Shown: positions 15,801-24,354, numbered from the stretch's first letter. The stretch: DNA of 37,673 bases from an uncultured Clostridia bacterium (GCA_947589215.1 CANQCL010000017.1:1-37673), one strand, 5' to 3'. Notes: generated by a model from the sequence alone, not told the origin. Program-made: numbers and translations.

Positions 15801-17211
15801 AATAGTCACGTACATTTGTTTCAGCTTCTCCCCTTATTTTGTGGTACTTTTTAACCAAAAATGCCGGAAAACCAGCGTCTGATTTCTCTATTTTCTCTTT
15901 TACATAGTAGAATATTCCAATAGGGTTCAATACCTTTCTGGATATAAGCGTATCAAAAATATCAAATGAATATAAAATAGGCAACTCTCTTTTTTCAGGT
16001 GTAAATTCCATTGTCTTTGAGATAATTTTCTCAAAGGTATCTCTGCCTGCATATTCCCAGAACAGATTGTTAATACGCTCTGTATCCTTATGGTCTTGCT
16101 TTGTATTCTTAACGTCAAACGAATCTAAAAGCTGCTCAAAATTATTACATATCTTACCTGATGTCATTTCAAGCAAGTCAAAAACAAGATCTCGAATAGT
16201 GTTTTCCTGTCCGTAGTCGAAGATATATCTTACAAAATTCTTAACCCCTGCCGCTAACAAATCATAGTAGATAGACGAGTAATCTACAATAGCTAAATCT
16301 ATCTTATCCATTATCTCATAGATGTCGTTTGAGTTATCCCAGAACAAAAAGTTAGGACAATCCTTATAATACTCCTTAACCTGAACGTATACCGAATCAC
16401 ACTCCATAAGAGGGTGCATTTTGAATATCAGCATAGTGTTGTTTTCTTTAAGCTTTTCCAAAAGAGCAGACATATCAGGTATTGCTTTACCGAAAAAATC
16501 AAATGGAGAAGCGTCACGGTATGTCGGCGCATATATAGCTATTTTTGCATCCTGAGGCATACCCTTTTGTGCGAGAATGTTATGGTCATACGTTTCAACC
16601 TTATCAAAATATTTCTGATACTCGCATCTAGGATAACCGGCTCTTATCACCTTGTCATCGTCTATACCGCACTGCTCCTTGAAATGCTTTTCCATAAGCG
16701 GAGAAGTTACCAAAAAAAGCTGATTATTCTTATATCTAGAGTTGTGTTTTATATATTTTTTTGCAATCTTTTCAAATAAAAATCCATAATCCACCTTGCG
16801 CTCTATTGATTTACAGCCTACGCCGTGAAAAAGATTTAAAATGACCGCATCCGGGTTTAATCGTGCAGGAAAAGACTCCTTAACATTTTCAACAACATAA
16901 ACCATAGCCTTAGGCTCATATGCAAAAGCTATATCCGAATTGTAATTATGTGCCTCATAACCCAGCTTATTTATATATTCAACAGTTTCATCATCATCGC
17001 ATAGCCAAACTGCCTTTATATCTTTTCTATACTTATTTACATAAATAAACAGCCATTTTGGATTTCCTGCAAACAGGTTTCCTGCATTGAAAAGCCATAG
17101 CGGTCTAAGGTCAGCTACAGGATCGTAAAACGACTTTATTCCGTACTTGACCTTTGAGGCTATTTTTCTTACAACACTTCTGTTATCCTCGTTCTGTACA
17201 CTTGTACTCAT
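12877..17211 (-). CDS. three-domain teichoic acid polymerase-HAD-polymerase fusion
   Basis: A 1444-residue cytoplasmic protein in three parts. Residues about 30-400 form a TagF-like glycerol/ribitol phosphotransferase with intact motifs LFHGVG (His129), KMHP (His266) and DYSS (310-313). Residues about 411-870 form a HAD-like region of the COG5610 type, with motif I FDIFDTL (Asp417, Asp420), ISDMYLP (Asp545) and FGDSQFAD (Asp605), plus a long extension. Residues about 1095-1444 look like a second TagF-type domain, but the histidine motifs are altered (MWQC, LHTP) and DYSS is DYRG, so it may be inactive or bind substrate only. AAGGAG precedes the start. It sits in the teichoic acid operon after a pyruvyl-transferase-like gene. 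The presence of the domains is well supported; the reaction of the HAD part is unknown. Confidence 0.82.
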   Translation of the reverse strand: MSTSVQNEDNRSVVRKIASKVKYGIKSFYDPVADLRPLWLFNAGNLFAGNPKWLFIYVNKYRKDIKAVWLCDDDETVEYINKLGYEAHNYNSDIAFAYEPKAMVYVVENVKESFPARLNPDAVILNLFHGVGCKSIERKVDYGFLFEKIAKKYIKHNSRYKNNQLFLVTSPLMEKHFKEQCGIDDDKVIRAGYPRCEYQKYFDKVETYDHNILAQKGMPQDAKIAIYAPTYRDASPFDFFGKAIPDMSALLEKLKENNTMLIFKMHPLMECDSVYVQVKEYYKDCPNFLFWDNSNDIYEIMDKIDLAIVDYSSIYYDLLAAGVKNFVRYIFDYGQENTIRDLVFDLLEMTSGKICNNFEQLLDSFDVKNTKQDHKDTERINNLFWEYAGRDTFEKIISKTMEFTPEKRELPILYSFDIFDTLISRKVLNPIGIFYYVKEKIEKSDAGFPAFLVKKYHKIRGEAETNVRDYYIKTLDLREDDRREIYFDEIFDRIQYVYGITDEQKQILKDLELEAEYENSIPLPEKIGFVEELIKRGDKVILISDMYLPKEFVRKLLYKANPILAELPLFLSSDYGVQKTTKLLYLEVYKSFDEYNFSEWRHFGDSQFADGKRPRQLGITAKVHGIPEFNDYETAMVEEIGTYDSFLVAAKLARFRDENTNIKDYYAYAHVSMYMVPYVSYAVKDALKNGIKTLYFISRDGYHLKRIADAIIRAKGIDMKTKYIYGSRRAWRVPSFVTEIDKEFFTNFGNFAQVQSYDHLLDATCLDEETFQREFPELAYLKDVDRIDQRTLEDIKVVLSNSEKYKKYILDYARKERKIINEYFNQEIDFSEKFAFVEYWGRGYTQDCHVRIMHTAAGKEIDVPYYYMRSIYSTEGASIKKNFTTHVQSLIFVEAIFANIPYKSIERYEYEGTKIVPVIEPIQCDEELNYSLERFLKQFCVDFYDSEVQYNDEETLERELFDFSFNYYAEHQEDDLIFSECLGPLVDSVGTYGDKREFAPPISKQMLEDLADGIPIGKLTYSLPITMIRSTEENIAKYERIMQHFEEENEEKRIEKQKEKFDVREIEFKRQYEKYIWDKRIYNKKYKKICGKNPVIPKSVLIFDPYFIGNVIKPELYSLCDELSKIDGIKINYFVNKKSYSDENLKLFATSEVIILREQIDIISMLDIRPETKIVQMWQCALPTLSLGYMRNMDNMGSYEKKLIEVRESVNYSVVTTASEALSKMFVKSLKNTEPSNIVPIGNPCTDVYFDEKYKEQTRKTLYDKFPQARGKKIIVYIPRHRFRTEPYKKLEFLDVPLMYKYLKDEYVLVLHTPVKNDNKYHIANQQKDFVFDVKGIIALRPLLSIADVVVGDYRGSFFEAPLLNVPIYATANDLQNHIENNDFKKNYNYMIGGPVVADTMDLIQRIIEIDQYDFTKQQKVVDRYLNKCDGRSAERLVKILFGE

Positions 17212-17255
17212 ATTTTTCTCCTTTTTAATAAGACATTTAAGTAATACTAAAAGCT

Positions 17256-18722
17256 TTATTTTCTTCCCCTTAGTTTTCCAACTATTTTGCTTGCCTTAAC
17301 TGCAAGCCTTACGCTTTTTTGACTCATTATCTTATTTTTATCATCTATAATTTTGTTCTTATCAGCTATTATTTTGTTTTTATCATCTATTATTTTATTT
17401 TTATCCTCTATTCTCTCTCTGAGCAGCGCCTTTATCTCTGCCTGCTTGTTAAGCCTTTCACTAAGCGTTTTTATTACTTTGCTTGAATACTTTACATATT
17501 CACCAGTTCGCATTATCTTCTCGTCTTCGGAACAACAATTATAAGTAGTTACAGCAGGCTGTAATTCCGCATTTGCAATTCTTCTGTCAAATAAAGTGTT
17601 TTTAGAATCATACTCATTTTCATAAATATTTTCAAGCTCATTTATTTTAAGAAATTTTCGATAATTATCAAAATTACTTTGATGATATTTCAAAGGTGCT
17701 TTGAAATCTGCTCTTTCAATTAAATCCCATATACTTGTATCGCTGTTTATATCACTGTAATTTACTCTAGTAAGATTGTGATATTCCGCAATCTCTCTCA
17801 TACGAGCGTCCTTTGGAATAATAAGGCTGGGCGTTCCTGAAATGACAGAGCTTATATTTCCGTGCAGCCTTGCTCCAAATGTAAAATCAGCTTTTGATAT
17901 GAATTTGCTCCACTCTCTGAAATTTATAAAAAACCTCACTCTGTCCTGCTCATAAAGGTAGTGTTTTATGTTTTGCGGATAATTAGTCTTATCTTCAATA
18001 TTTGAAAGCGGTATGCCGAAATATGTTAATTTAAGTTCGTTTGCCCGCTGCGGTATGAAATATCCGTTTTGAAATTCCTTACTGCTTCTTTCAATGAAAT
18101 CCAAAACATTCTTTGGCGATATTTTAGAATTATTTATGCAAACAAACGAATCCTTTGTAATATTTGTATCTCTAATATTCAAGTCCCGTCCGAACATATA
18201 CATTGACGGACAGCCTATGACCATGTGGTGTAATCCCTCAATATATCCAAGCGACGACAGATAATCCGCAGTTATCTGTCCCCTTACGCCAACTATTGCA
18301 GACTTCTCAAGTACAGCGTCCATAAATTCCTTTACAAGCCCGTCAAATGGAAAACCCTTTTCCAAATCAGGCTCAAAGGGCGCTCGCAATCCCACTCCAA
18401 TAACGATTACAGGTATTTTAAGACGTCTTACCAACCTTGTATGAGCTTTCAATTTTTCCTCAAAGCCTTCTCTGAATCCGTCAGCAAGAGGCATTACAAA
18501 TAAATCGTATTCTTCGTTGATCTTATCTATTTCCTTATCGGTGTAGTCAAGACGGTAATACGTTGAATCAATTTCTGTATCCTCTGTCATCAACGCACGA
18601 TAAATACTGTACGCATATACCAAATTACCGCTGTTCCCTCCGATTGAACCCTGTCCAATAACTTTACTAGGGGTAAAATTATCAAACGGAGTCATTCCTG
18701 ATCTCATCAGAATCCTTCTCAT
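17256..18722 (-). CDS. polysaccharide pyruvyl transferase-like protein with heptad tail
   Basis: A 488-residue protein whose first about 340 residues resemble the polysaccharide pyruvyl transferase family (CsaB/WcaK type): GNSGN near residue 29, VIVIGVGLRAP, VGVRGQITADYL, and the hallmark FGARLHGN followed by a Ser/Pro-rich loop. Members transfer pyruvate from phosphoenolpyruvate to sugars, or act as related glycan enzymes. The C-terminus ends in four DKNKII-type heptads (from 21-bp DNA repeats at 17325-17405), probably a coiled coil, then a basic tail (GKLRGRK). GGAAG precedes the ATG. Its location suggests modification of the teichoic acid chain or linkage, but pyruvylation is inferred. Confidence 0.75.
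   Translation of the reverse strand: MRRILMRSGMTPFDNFTPSKVIGQGSIGGNSGNLVYAYSIYRALMTEDTEIDSTYYRLDYTDKEIDKINEEYDLFVMPLADGFREGFEEKLKAHTRLVRRLKIPVIVIGVGLRAPFEPDLEKGFPFDGLVKEFMDAVLEKSAIVGVRGQITADYLSSLGYIEGLHHMVIGCPSMYMFGRDLNIRDTNITKDSFVCINNSKISPKNVLDFIERSSKEFQNGYFIPQRANELKLTYFGIPLSNIEDKTNYPQNIKHYLYEQDRVRFFINFREWSKFISKADFTFGARLHGNISSVISGTPSLIIPKDARMREIAEYHNLTRVNYSDINSDTSIWDLIERADFKAPLKYHQSNFDNYRKFLKINELENIYENEYDSKNTLFDRRIANAELQPAVTTYNCCSEDEKIMRTGEYVKYSSKVIKTLSERLNKQAEIKALLRERIEDKNKIIDDKNKIIADKNKIIDDKNKIMSQKSVRLAVKASKIVGKLRGRK
17325..17405 (-). repeat. four 21-bp tandem repeats encoding DKNKII heptads
   Basis: Nearly identical 21-bp units encode DKNKIID, DKNKIIA, DKNKIID and DKNKIM. In-frame repeats like this can expand or contract by slippage without breaking the frame, changing coiled-coil length. 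Confidence 0.85.
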
Positions 18723-18781
18723 ATTTCAACTTCCGCCCCCATTTTCAGAGCATTTATCCTGTGTAAATTGATTTTATATAT

Positions 18782-20095
18782 TCAAGAATTTACACCCTTG
18801 TTGTTCGCTAAAGCGTCGCCGAAAACAAGCTTTAAAATTCTCTCTGTTGCATGTCCGTCACAAGATCTCATAAACTTGTTTCTAAAATCTATTACCTGCT
18901 GTTTATCAAACATAGTATCTATATTCTTAATATAGTTTATTATCTCCTCATTCGTTTTATAAACAGGACCGGGTGTAAGTTCGTCATAATTATAGTAAAA
19001 GCCTCGCCAATCATTATATTCATCAATATCATAAGCAAAGAAAACCATAGGACGCTCAAACAGCGAATACTCAAATACAAGTGATGAGTAATCAGATATG
19101 CAAATATCAGCAACGCACAAAAGCTCGTCTATAGACATTTCATCTGTCATATCTCTTGCAAAACTCTTATACTCGAAAGCTACCTCAGGACGGCTCTTTA
19201 CAAACGGATGGTGTTTGAACAACAGCACATATTCATCTGAAAACTCAGTATAGAAAGATCCCACATCAAGCTTGTCAGGGGTCTTAGCCTTTCTTACCCT
19301 GCCTCTGAAGGTAGGCGCATATAAAATAACCTTTTTACCCTTTGCCGAAGGCATAATTCTATACAGCTTATCATAGGCTTTCTTTATTGTATCATCTCTG
19401 AAGAAAGTATCAGTTCTTGAAACTCCCGTTGCAACGACCTCAGTATCCCTGTCTTTGAGCATCATTGCCTCCTCGTATGCCCATATGACCTCAGGAGAGC
19501 TGACCGTTACATAATTTATATTCTCATAAAACGGAAACTGTTTCATTGATTCGCTGTCAGAACCGAAAATCAAGTCGGCAGTTGAAAAGCCGAATTTTTT
19601 GAACGCTCCGCAGGCATGCCAAAGCTGTGTTACAATGGTTTCTTTTCTTTTATTAAAAGCGCTGAATGGTCTTGAAGCCTCATCTAAAAATACATATTTC
19701 GCCGTTGCGACCTCTTTGACCATATCTATACACTTTTGCTCATACTCCTCCTTTGTAGCTTCGATCTCATTGAGCATACATACTTTCAATTTAAAATTAT
19801 ACTCGTTTTCCAGTATTCTGTAAATCTCACCGAAATTGTTTGACAGAGTATCATATCTCGGCTCAATAAATACGACCTTTTGCTCATCAATCGGCTTATC
19901 CAGACAGCTTTCATACACTTCTGGAATTGTATGATGCAGAAACTCCTCCATATGAAGCCGATTATAAGCCTTCTTTCTCTCTTTTTTCTTTTTATTTTCA
20001 TAGGTTATAATCTGCTTTATAAACGGCAGTTTCTTAACCTTCCACCAAAGGCGGTTAAGCCCTAATGCCCTTATTATTTTTTTTATAAAACCCAT
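18782..20095 (-). CDS. CDP-glycerol/CDP-ribitol phosphotransferase, TagF/TarL-like (A)
   Basis: A 437-residue teichoic acid polymerase-family protein. Conserved motifs are LWHACGAFKKFG (His160), YAPTFRG, KHHP (294-297) and DYSSLVFEYS (335-338), all intact. The N-terminus is basic, as in membrane-associated TagF proteins. AAGGAG lies 9 bases before the ATG. It is closely similar over its catalytic half to the next gene (20122-21315), also at DNA level, which indicates tandem duplication. Given tarI and tarJ in the same operon, CDP-ribitol is the likely donor, but glycerol cannot be excluded from sequence. Confidence 0.85.
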   Translation of the reverse strand: MGFIKKIIRALGLNRLWWKVKKLPFIKQIITYENKKKKERKKAYNRLHMEEFLHHTIPEVYESCLDKPIDEQKVVFIEPRYDTLSNNFGEIYRILENEYNFKLKVCMLNEIEATKEEYEQKCIDMVKEVATAKYVFLDEASRPFSAFNKRKETIVTQLWHACGAFKKFGFSTADLIFGSDSESMKQFPFYENINYVTVSSPEVIWAYEEAMMLKDRDTEVVATGVSRTDTFFRDDTIKKAYDKLYRIMPSAKGKKVILYAPTFRGRVRKAKTPDKLDVGSFYTEFSDEYVLLFKHHPFVKSRPEVAFEYKSFARDMTDEMSIDELLCVADICISDYSSLVFEYSLFERPMVFFAYDIDEYNDWRGFYYNYDELTPGPVYKTNEEIINYIKNIDTMFDKQQVIDFRNKFMRSCDGHATERILKLVFGDALANNKGVNS

Positions 20096-20121
20096 TTTAT
20101 TAATCTCCTTGCAGCTTTGAG

Positions 20122-21315
20122 TTACTCACTTAAAGCTAAATCTATTATACGGCTTGTTGCTTTTCCGTCACAAGCGCTCATAAATTTATCTCTGAAATCA
20201 ATAATCTTTTGTCTGTCAAACCGCTCGCCAATATTCTTTATATAGTCTATAATCTCATCATCAGTTGTGAAAACCGGTCCGGGAGTAAGCTCGTCATAAT
20301 CGTAATAGAAGCCTCGCCAGTCGTTATATGAATCTATATCGTAAGCAAAGAAAATAATCGGACGCTCAAACAGCGAATATTCAAACACCAGCGACGAATA
20401 ATCAGATATGCATATATCAGCAGTGCAGAGCAGATCCTCTATATCGCAGATCTTGGATAGATCTACTGCAAAGTCGCTGTAAATTTCATCAATGAGCGGA
20501 GGATTTTTAACATAGGGGTGGTGCTTTATTATCAGCACATAATCTTCTTTAAGCTCCTGATAAAAACGCTCTATATCTACCATTCCTGTTCTTGCACTTC
20601 TCACCTTGCCTCTGAAGGTGGGAGCATAAAGTATTACCTTCTTATCCCTCGCATTAGGAAAGGCTTCATAAACACGTTCCTTTGCTCTGCTTACAAAATC
20701 ATTTTCAAAAAACAAATCGGTTCTCGAAACTCCCACAGGAACGACCTTGCTCTTGAATGCCTTACTGTTCATTGCCTCCTCGTATGCCCAAACAATCTCA
20801 GGACTTGAAACAGTTATATATGAAATATTTTTATAGTACGGATATTTGAGCATTCTCTTTTCAGAATCTCCGAACTTCAAAAGCGCAGTTGAAAATCCGA
20901 ACTTCTTAAATGCTCCGCAGGCATGCCATATTTGAATAAGTCTTGTTTCTTTTCTTAAATTAACACAGCTTGTTATCTGACAAGCGTCTGTTATAAACGC
21001 AGCCTTTGCTGTTGCAAGCTCCTTAATACACGCAAGACCTCTTTTAAGGCAGCCAAATACCCCAACTACAGTTTCCCCCAAATACTGATATGAAATCTTT
21101 ATATCGTCCCGTGCTTTAAGCTCTCTGTCGAGAACAGCATAGCTGTCGGTAAGGCTAAGCGAGCGAACCTCAATAAGCAAAACCTTTTTTTCATCAATAG
21201 GTTTTTTCTTATAAAAATTATAAGTGAGCGGATATATAACCTTGAGCGTTGCAAATTTATATATTCTCGACGCCGCTTTATTATAATATTTTTTGAATAT
21301 CCTCTTTATTTTCAT
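20122..21315 (-). CDS. CDP-glycerol/CDP-ribitol phosphotransferase, TagF/TarL-like (B)
   Basis: A 397-residue paralogue of the neighbouring polymerase, lacking about 40 N-terminal residues. It has IWHACGAFKKFG (His131), YAPTFRG, KHHP (264-267) and DYSSLVFEYS (305-308), all intact. The segment around WRGFYY-YDELTPGPV is nearly identical in both paralogues. AGGA is 12 bases upstream of the ATG and a competing ATG-AAA-TGA overlaps the start. It ends 26 bases before the next gene. In systems of this type one copy often primes and another extends the chain; which does which is not visible here. Confidence 0.85.
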   Translation of the reverse strand: MKIKRIFKKYYNKAASRIYKFATLKVIYPLTYNFYKKKPIDEKKVLLIEVRSLSLTDSYAVLDRELKARDDIKISYQYLGETVVGVFGCLKRGLACIKELATAKAAFITDACQITSCVNLRKETRLIQIWHACGAFKKFGFSTALLKFGDSEKRMLKYPYYKNISYITVSSPEIVWAYEEAMNSKAFKSKVVPVGVSRTDLFFENDFVSRAKERVYEAFPNARDKKVILYAPTFRGKVRSARTGMVDIERFYQELKEDYVLIIKHHPYVKNPPLIDEIYSDFAVDLSKICDIEDLLCTADICISDYSSLVFEYSLFERPIIFFAYDIDSYNDWRGFYYDYDELTPGPVFTTDDEIIDYIKNIGERFDRQKIIDFRDKFMSACDGKATSRIIDLALSE

Positions 21316-21368
21316 TTCATAATAATATCCTGTTCTAAAGATTCTAAGAACTTACCTGCAAAGTCTTT

Positions 21369-22394
21369 TTACTCATCCCATATCATAACCGTTTTTCCGA
21401 TGAGCTTGTGAATATCCGTTTCAAACGCATAGGCAATGTCTTTAACGTCACGAACATTTATTACCGTTCCTACAATGTTTTCAAGATATGCCACTACCTC
21501 CGGCTTTTTCTTATAAAGCTCAATAAGTCCCACAAAGTCTTTCCTTCCGCTTCGTGAACTTCCGAAAATGGTCAAACCCTTTTCAAGAACCATTCTTGTG
21601 TTTATAGGAGCTAAGTCCTCCGAAACGCCAAGAATAGATATAGTACCCTCTGGATTTATATAATCTATTATCTGATTTATCGCCCTGTGCGCAGCGCCTC
21701 CGCCAACACACTCAAAAGCGTGGTCGAGCGTCAAATCATCGGGAATCCTGCTTATATGATATGCTCCGTCTGCAAAGGTAAAGTCGTTCATTTTAGACTC
21801 ATCAATTCCGAAAACATACAGATTTATCTCAGGATGCAGGCTTTTTAAAAGCAGAGATGTGATATACCCCAGATTTCCGTCTCCCCACACTCCGATATTA
21901 TTTCTTCTCTTGTGTGAAAATCTGTAAAACCTGTCTATTGCGTGATAGCTTACGCTTACGATTTCCGTAAATGCCGCAACCGTCTTATTTATACCCTTCG
22001 GCAAAAGAACAAGCCTGTCCGCCGTTGTCTCAACATACTCCTGCAAAAAGCCGTCAAATCCGCTGCCTCTGAATTTGCTTGTACGCAGATAGTTTTCTGC
22101 AATTATCTCGTCCACCTGTTCGGGAACATTAGGTATCATAACTACCTCGTCGCCTGTTTGAAATGTTCCTGTCGGGTCGTATACTACCTTTCCTATCCCC
22201 TCGTGAATAAGCGCCATAGGAAGCTTCTTTGCCAAAACCTCCTCGCTTCTTGTTCCCTGATAATATCTCTGGTCAGCATTACAAATAGACAAGTGAGTGG
22301 GTCTTACTATAACGTGCTTGTCATCGAGTGTAATATCCTTAAATAATATATCTAGCTGTCGTGGTTTCTTTAGCTGATAAACTGTATTAAGCAT
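21369..22394 (-). CDS. tarJ: ribulose-5-phosphate reductase TarJ
   Basis: A 341-residue zinc-dependent medium-chain dehydrogenase that reduces ribulose 5-phosphate to ribitol 5-phosphate with NADPH. The beginning (YQLKKPRQLDI, then RPTHLSICNADQRYYQG) closely follows Staphylococcus-type TarJ. Cys38 and the His64-Glu65 pair are zinc-site candidates, and the nucleotide-binding loop is GDGNLG (171-176). GGAGG precedes the ATG, and one base separates it from the tarI stop, so the two are translationally coupled. The pairing with tarI is diagnostic for poly(ribitol phosphate) teichoic acid. Confidence 0.92.
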   Translation of the reverse strand: MLNTVYQLKKPRQLDILFKDITLDDKHVIVRPTHLSICNADQRYYQGTRSEEVLAKKLPMALIHEGIGKVVYDPTGTFQTGDEVVMIPNVPEQVDEIIAENYLRTSKFRGSGFDGFLQEYVETTADRLVLLPKGINKTVAAFTEIVSVSYHAIDRFYRFSHKRRNNIGVWGDGNLGYITSLLLKSLHPEINLYVFGIDESKMNDFTFADGAYHISRIPDDLTLDHAFECVGGGAAHRAINQIIDYINPEGTISILGVSEDLAPINTRMVLEKGLTIFGSSRSGRKDFVGLIELYKKKPEVVAYLENIVGTVINVRDVKDIAYAFETDIHKLIGKTVMIWDE

Positions 22395-22395
22395 A

Positions 22396-23109
22396 TTACT
22401 TTTCGCCTCCTAACAGAGATTCGGCAACCCGCAGATCGTACGGGTATGTTATCTTTATATTGAATACCTCTCCGTCAACAAGGTGAATTTTCTCTCCCTT
22501 TAAAACAAGTATCTTACAAGCGTCAGTCAGCACGGTTTTTTCTTCCTCAGTCAGAGAGTTATAAAGCTCTCTCAGCATCTTTGCTCTGAATGTCTGAGGC
22601 GTCTGCCCCTGATACATCTTTGAACGGTCGGGAATATTTGTTATAAATTGATTATCCTTGCTCTCTACTATGGTATCGGTCGCAGGAATCACAGTATCAC
22701 AAGCGCCGTACTCTTTAGCGTACTTTACATTCTCCTCTAAAATTCTGTGAGTGACAAAAGGTCTTACCGAATCGTGCGTAACAATAATAGTCTCATCATC
22801 AAGACAGCCCTGCTCGTCGATATATTTAATAGAATTCATAATTGTTTCGTTTCTCGTCGAACCGCCCTCTAATACAACTACATTGTCGCAGTTAGGAATA
22901 AACTTTCTAATTAAATCCTGCGTGTGGTTTATCCACTGCTTTGGAGACAAAACCAAAACCTTGTCAAACTCCTGACAGACAACGAACTTTTCTATAGTAT
23001 GAATAATAATAGGCTTGCCGCCGACTTCCATAAACTGCTTGGGCTTTTCGACATTTCCCATTCTGGTGCCCTTTCCGCCGGCAAGAACCACTCCGTACAC
23101 ATTTTTCAT
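22396..23109 (-). CDS. tarI: ribitol-5-phosphate cytidylyltransferase TarI
   Basis: A 237-residue IspD/TarI-family cytidylyltransferase making CDP-ribitol from ribitol 5-phosphate and CTP. The nucleotide-binding LAGGKGTRMG spans residues 9-18, with KPKQF just after and HDSVRPF at 112-118. GQTPQTF is also present. Alone it might be confused with IspD, but the coupled tarJ assigns it to teichoic acid synthesis. Its ATG overlaps the stop of the upstream polymerase gene by one base (TAATG), and GGAGG lies 7 bases upstream. Confidence 0.9.
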   Translation of the reverse strand: MKNVYGVVLAGGKGTRMGNVEKPKQFMEVGGKPIIIHTIEKFVVCQEFDKVLVLSPKQWINHTQDLIRKFIPNCDNVVVLEGGSTRNETIMNSIKYIDEQGCLDDETIIVTHDSVRPFVTHRILEENVKYAKEYGACDTVIPATDTIVESKDNQFITNIPDRSKMYQGQTPQTFRAKMLRELYNSLTEEEKTVLTDACKILVLKGEKIHLVDGEVFNIKITYPYDLRVAESLLGGEK

Positions 23110-24278
23110 TATATGTCCTCCTTAACTTTCATCTTTGTTTCCTTAACGTATTCTACTATCCTATCTGTAGAATTACCGTCGCAAGCGTACATATATCTTT
23201 CAATAAAGCTTTGCACTTTACTTTCATCAAACTGCGAAACGGCTTTATCAATATTCTCTTTTGTCAAGCACTCCGCATCTGTAATGATATCAGCAGGCAG
23301 GTTATTAATTTCAATATAAAAACCTCTTTGCGCTTTATATTTTTCCAAATCGGGTGCAAATATTAATATCGGTTTTTTAAACAATGCGTATTCATATATT
23401 ACCGATGAATAATCAGTTATAAGCAAATCAGCAACAGCAAAAAGCATTTCAGTCGGTATATCCGACTCTGTACTCGCAGCAACTGGCTTTTTTATATGCG
23501 GGTGAAGCTTTGTTACAAAATACCACTCACCGCTTTTTGAAAGCTCGTCTGCCAGCTTTTCAACAGCGTTATTGCCCTCTAAATACGGCTCAGACGGATT
23601 TCCCCTAAATGTAGGCGCCCACAGGGCAACCTTTTTACCCTTTGCATTAGGGTTTTTATTATAAAATCTCTCTTTTGATTTTCCTATAAAATTTTCATCA
23701 AAGTAAATATCAGTACGGCTTACACCCAACTCTTTAAATACGCTTTCGTCAAGCCTCATTGCACTAGCAAAGTGTTTAACACATTCGTCTGACGAAACAG
23801 TAACTAAATCGTAATTTTTATAAACATTACCCTTGTAATACTTAGGAATATCTCCTGCCGTATCGTATCCGAACTTTTTAAAAGCCCCGCAGGCGTGCCA
23901 AAGTTGAATTACTAATGTTCCCTTTCGCTTTGTACAGGCAGATACCGGAAGAAAATTATTACAGATAAAAACAAGCTCCGCTTTTGCATAAATACGCATA
24001 AACTGAATTGAGTAAATAAAACTTCTTATACTTCTGCATTTGTTAAAGTCATAATAAAACTCAATAACCGAAAAATCATTATCACTTTTAAATCTGTCTG
24101 AAATGCACTTCATACTCGCAGGACACTCGTCATTATGAGCGTCAGCGAAAATAACCAGTCCTTTTTGAATTTTCCTTGCCTTTGAAAAAAAATAAACAAG
24201 CGGCAGTATGATATTCTGTACAGCCATTTTTAAGCACTGCTTTAAAAAGAATTTGATACCATCACCTGCTTTTCTCAA
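23109..24278 (-). CDS. first polymerase of the operon, TarL/TagF-like
   Basis: A 389-residue teichoic acid phosphotransferase-family protein with LWHACGAFKKFG (His128), WAPTFRG, KLHP (257-260) and DYSSVIYEYA (289-292). It is first in the operon, about 40 bases after the predicted transcription start, and overlaps tarI by one base. The start is uncertain: the longest frame begins at a TTG (24278) with no recognisable Shine-Dalgarno, and the first ATG is at 24227. A stop lies three codons upstream of the TTG. It is more divergent than the duplicated pair and may be the polymerase proper or a primase. Confidence 0.82.
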   Translation of the reverse strand: MRKAGDGIKFFLKQCLKMAVQNIILPLVYFFSKARKIQKGLVIFADAHNDECPASMKCISDRFKSDNDFSVIEFYYDFNKCRSIRSFIYSIQFMRIYAKAELVFICNNFLPVSACTKRKGTLVIQLWHACGAFKKFGYDTAGDIPKYYKGNVYKNYDLVTVSSDECVKHFASAMRLDESVFKELGVSRTDIYFDENFIGKSKERFYNKNPNAKGKKVALWAPTFRGNPSEPYLEGNNAVEKLADELSKSGEWYFVTKLHPHIKKPVAASTESDIPTEMLFAVADLLITDYSSVIYEYALFKKPILIFAPDLEKYKAQRGFYIEINNLPADIITDAECLTKENIDKAVSQFDESKVQSFIERYMYACDGNSTDRIVEYVKETKMKVKEDI

Positions 24279-24325
24279 ATATATACTTTAAATCTGGTTT
24301 TATTTTCTAAATATAAATATAATAC

Positions 24326-24354
24326 ATTATACTACAATAGACTTTAAAAGTCAA
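24326..24354 (-). promoter_or_regulatory. main promoter of the teichoic acid operon
   Basis: On the minus strand TTGACT (24349-24354), 17 bases, TATAAT (24326-24331), a near-consensus sigma-A promoter. It is divergent from the mgtE promoter 190 bases away. Between them lies only AT-rich sequence with a TATAC/GTATA hairpin at about 24406-24421. Confidence 0.8.

Noticed and set aside
17325-17405. Short regular repeats that could suggest a CRISPR array
   Set aside because: The units are 21 bp with no spacers, in frame inside a clear coding sequence, and no cas genes are present.
22396-23109. Calling this gene ispD (isoprenoid synthesis)
   Set aside because: The fold is shared, but coupling to tarJ and the surrounding polymerase genes point to TarI.
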